This document shows, piece by piece, positions 38,551 through 40,039 of a DNA stretch of 40,039 nt. Both the position numbers and the translations under genes were made by a program. Below the pieces are notes generated by a model, which was not told the DNA's origin, ran no database searches, and saw only the letters and a list, made by a program, of their open reading frames with translations. The DNA lies in contig NZ_VJZD01000064.1 of assembly GCF_009377175.1 (NCBI RefSeq), forward strand, positions 1 through 40,039. Reading direction: 5' to 3'. Numbering within the stretch: position 1 is the stretch's first letter; each line of letters opens with the position of its first letter. This DNA comes from Streptomyces adustus (GTDB lineage: Bacteria; Actinomycetota; Actinomycetes; Streptomycetales; Streptomycetaceae).

Positions 38551-39189
38551 ATGGCAGCCGCTCCTTCCTCGTCCGGGAACCGTTCGACGAGCACGTGGCT
38601 GTGGGGCACGGCCTTCTTGGTGCTGGCGATGATCCTGGCCGGCGGCCGGCACGCGCCGGCCGATTCCGCGTATCCGCCGCGCACCCTCCAGGGCGGGGCG
38701 GCGGCCTCGGCGGTCGCGGCTCCGGTGGGCAAGCATCTGCCGCGAGCCAGGCCCGAGCGGCTGCTCATCCCCAAGATCTCCGTCGACGCGCCCTTCTCCG
38801 ACCTCGTCATCGGTCCCACGGGGCACTTGCAGCCTCCGGACGCGGACGACACCAACCTCGTCGGCTGGTACGCCCACGGAGCCTCCCCGGGTGAGCCCGG
38901 CACCGCGATCATCGCCGGGCACGTCGACACGATGACGTCCGCGGCCGTGTTCGCCGACCTTTCCGCCCTCGAGAAGGGCGACAAGTTCTACGTCACCCGC
39001 GCCGACGGGCGCAAGGCGTCCTTCGTGGTGGACGACACCGAGAAGTTCGCGAAGGACGACTTCCCCGACCAGCGCGTCTACGCCGACACCGCGCAGGCCC
39101 AGGCGCGCCTGATCACCTGTGCCGGGGACTACGACCACACGGCCAAGGACTACACCGAGAACCTGGTCGTCTTCGCCCACCTCGTCTGA
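38551..39189 (+). CDS. Class F sortase
   Basis: Membrane-anchored transpeptidase of 212 aa. One N-terminal helix (LWGTAFLVLAMILAGG) precedes the sortase barrel (residues about 70-212): ERLLIPKISVDAPF, IIAGHVDT with the catalytic His (H124), LITCAGDYD with the catalytic Cys (C190), ending NLVVFAHLV. The Arg that usually follows the Cys strand is not obvious (YTENLVVFA). Class F sortases are common in actinobacteria and their substrates are poorly known. The upstream GG-H-GGGALA protein is the natural candidate. ATG at 38551 has GAGGTGG seven bases upstream; earlier in-frame starts lack a site. Confidence 0.9.
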   Translation: MAAAPSSSGNRSTSTWLWGTAFLVLAMILAGGRHAPADSAYPPRTLQGGAAASAVAAPVGKHLPRARPERLLIPKISVDAPFSDLVIGPTGHLQPPDADDTNLVGWYAHGASPGEPGTAIIAGHVDTMTSAAVFADLSALEKGDKFYVTRADGRKASFVVDDTEKFAKDDFPDQRVYADTAQAQARLITCAGDYDHTAKDYTENLVVFAHLV

Positions 39190-39260
39190 CCGACGGCGCG
39201 GCGGCCGACCGGAGGGGGAGCCGGTCCCGGTACGGGGGAGTCGGCGCCGACGGTGCCCGG

Positions 39261-39482
39261 GTGCCCACCCGTCGGGTTCCGGACGTCGTGGTACGTCTCG
39301 CGGCCCGGTTCGGCGACGCGCAGCTGCGGGAGATCGTCCCCGCGCCCGGCCGCCGCAACCGCCACACCACCGAGAAGGCCGCGCGGCCCCTGGACCGGCG
39401 GCCGCGGCCCGCCGGGGAGACGGTGCTGGACTGCGCGCGGAGCCTGATCGGGCACGGGGCGGTCCGGGGCGTCGGCGCGTGA
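39261..39482 (+). CDS. Hypothetical small basic protein, uncertain
   Basis: An open frame of 73 codons in the sortase direction, GTG start, encoding PTRRVPDVVVRLAARFGDA and ending LIGHGAVRGVGA. About 95 percent of its third positions are G or C, as expected of a gene here, but no good ribosome site precedes the GTG and I recognise no family. It may be a remnant or a short gene. The palindrome GTCGGCGCCGAC (39240-39251) lies just upstream. Confidence 0.35.
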   Translation: MPTRRVPDVVVRLAARFGDAQLREIVPAPGRRNRHTTEKAARPLDRRPRPAGETVLDCARSLIGHGAVRGVGA

Positions 39483-39579
39483 CCGGAACGAGGCGGCCGG
39501 CGGTTCCGGCCTGCATCACCGACGCGGGGTCCGGGTCCTCTCGGTAGGGGCGTGTCCGAGAGGCCGGGGGGTCGTGCTC

Positions 39580-40008
39580 ATGACCAGCACCAGCGAAGAG
39601 CCGTACGGCGGCGGATCGTGGCCCGGGGCGCACCGCCCCGGCGGGGTCCTGAGGCGACGGGTGTGGGGAGCGCTCGCCGTGCTCGTCGGAGTCGTGCTCA
39701 TGGTGTTCGGGGCGGTGACCCTGCACAGACCGGGGGACCTTCCGGAGCTCTCCGTCGGCGTCGCGCTCGCCCTGCTGGCCCCGGGTGTCTACGGCGTGTG
39801 CGCGGGCGCGGTCGTCGTGCGCCGCGCCCGGGAGCGGCTGCCCGAGTCGCTCAGCATGTGGGGATTGATGACCTGGTTCGCCATGGTCGCCGCGATCCCG
39901 GCGGTCGCCTACGGCTCCACGGTGGGCGGGCCCGCCCTGGTGGCGGCCGTGTGGGGAGCGCTGGTGCTCCTCGGCTGCTGGTTCGTGCGCCACGAGAGCG
40001 ACGACTGA
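39580..40008 (+). CDS. Small hypothetical membrane protein
   Basis: Protein of about 142 aa with four predicted helices: VWGALAVLVGVVLMVFGAV, LSVGVALALLAPGVYGVCAG, LMTWFAMVAAIPAVAY and LVAAVWGALVLLGCWFV. The N-terminus is polar and Gly-rich (SEEPYGGGSWPGAHRPG). It ends with RHESDD. I recognise no family. An ATG at 39580 was chosen; the GTG at 39574 is two codons earlier. The ribosome site is only G-rich. The gene stops 31 nt before the window end. The function is unknown. Confidence 0.7.
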   Translation: MTSTSEEPYGGGSWPGAHRPGGVLRRRVWGALAVLVGVVLMVFGAVTLHRPGDLPELSVGVALALLAPGVYGVCAGAVVVRRARERLPESLSMWGLMTWFAMVAAIPAVAYGSTVGGPALVAAVWGALVLLGCWFVRHESDD

Positions 40009-40039
40009 CCGCGGGGCCCCGGCTCGGGCGGGACGGGCG

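Overview
This window looks like the chromosome of a Streptomyces or a close actinomycete. GC is very high, third codon positions are almost all G or C, GTG and TTG starts are common, and the families are typical: a DesK-type two-component pair, a large NB-ARC/TPR protein, an ANTAR regulator, a class F sortase, zinc-independent L33/L36 and a DUF1996 wall protein. I see no rRNA, tRNA, CRISPR array, insertion sequence or prophage. Almost all sequence is coding, and most long alternative frames are high-GC shadows.

Layout. 1-5.3 kb: a two-component system (minus strand) divergent from a MacB-type ABC exporter, with an inverted repeat between them. 5.4-7.7 kb: an NB-ARC/TPR STAND protein. 7.9-9.0 kb: rpmG and rpmJ of the cysteine-free type, then a YoaK/DUF1275 membrane protein. 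9.1-10.4 kb: three 40-bp tandem repeats and a cysteine-desulfurase-like PLP enzyme that lacks the usual cysteine. 10.7-15.0 kb: a secreted DUF1996 protein with an LAETG sorting signal converges on a repeat-rich NlpC/P60 protein without a signal peptide, with two perfect hairpins between them. 15.0-17.4 kb: a 490-base intergenic region with an AT-rich palindrome, a class III aminotransferase and an Lrp/AsnC regulator. 17.4-20.3 kb: a secreted NlpC/P60-like protein and an NAD-dependent epimerase/reductase.

20.4-28.5 kb holds two divergent operons. On the minus strand are a small QGDVLIVP protein and a DUF6745 protein. On the plus strand is a compact, largely overlapping STM4015-STM4015-STM4014-STM4013-STM4012-STM4011 operon: two leucine-rich-repeat-like proteins, an ATP-grasp protein, an alkaline-phosphatase/sulfatase-fold hydrolase and two radical SAM proteins. 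Next come a flavodoxin-like protein and a PAS-ANTAR regulator. 30.0-37.5 kb is a four-gene operon: SWIM-type zinc-finger protein, VWA protein, MoxR-type AAA ATPase and DUF5682 protein. The window ends with a glycine-rich surface protein, a class F sortase, a doubtful small gene and a small membrane protein.

The most interesting result is regulatory. The SWIM/VWA/MoxR/DUF5682 operon and both divergent operons at 21.9-22.0 kb have promoter-like matches to the actinobacterial RecA/LexA-independent DNA-damage promoter (PafBC, RecA-NDp type; TTGTCRGTG-N8-TAnnnT) at a sensible distance from their first start codons. Two match fully and the third misses two bases. This suggests that these three poorly understood systems belong to one genotoxic-stress regulon. 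That is an inference from sequence alone.
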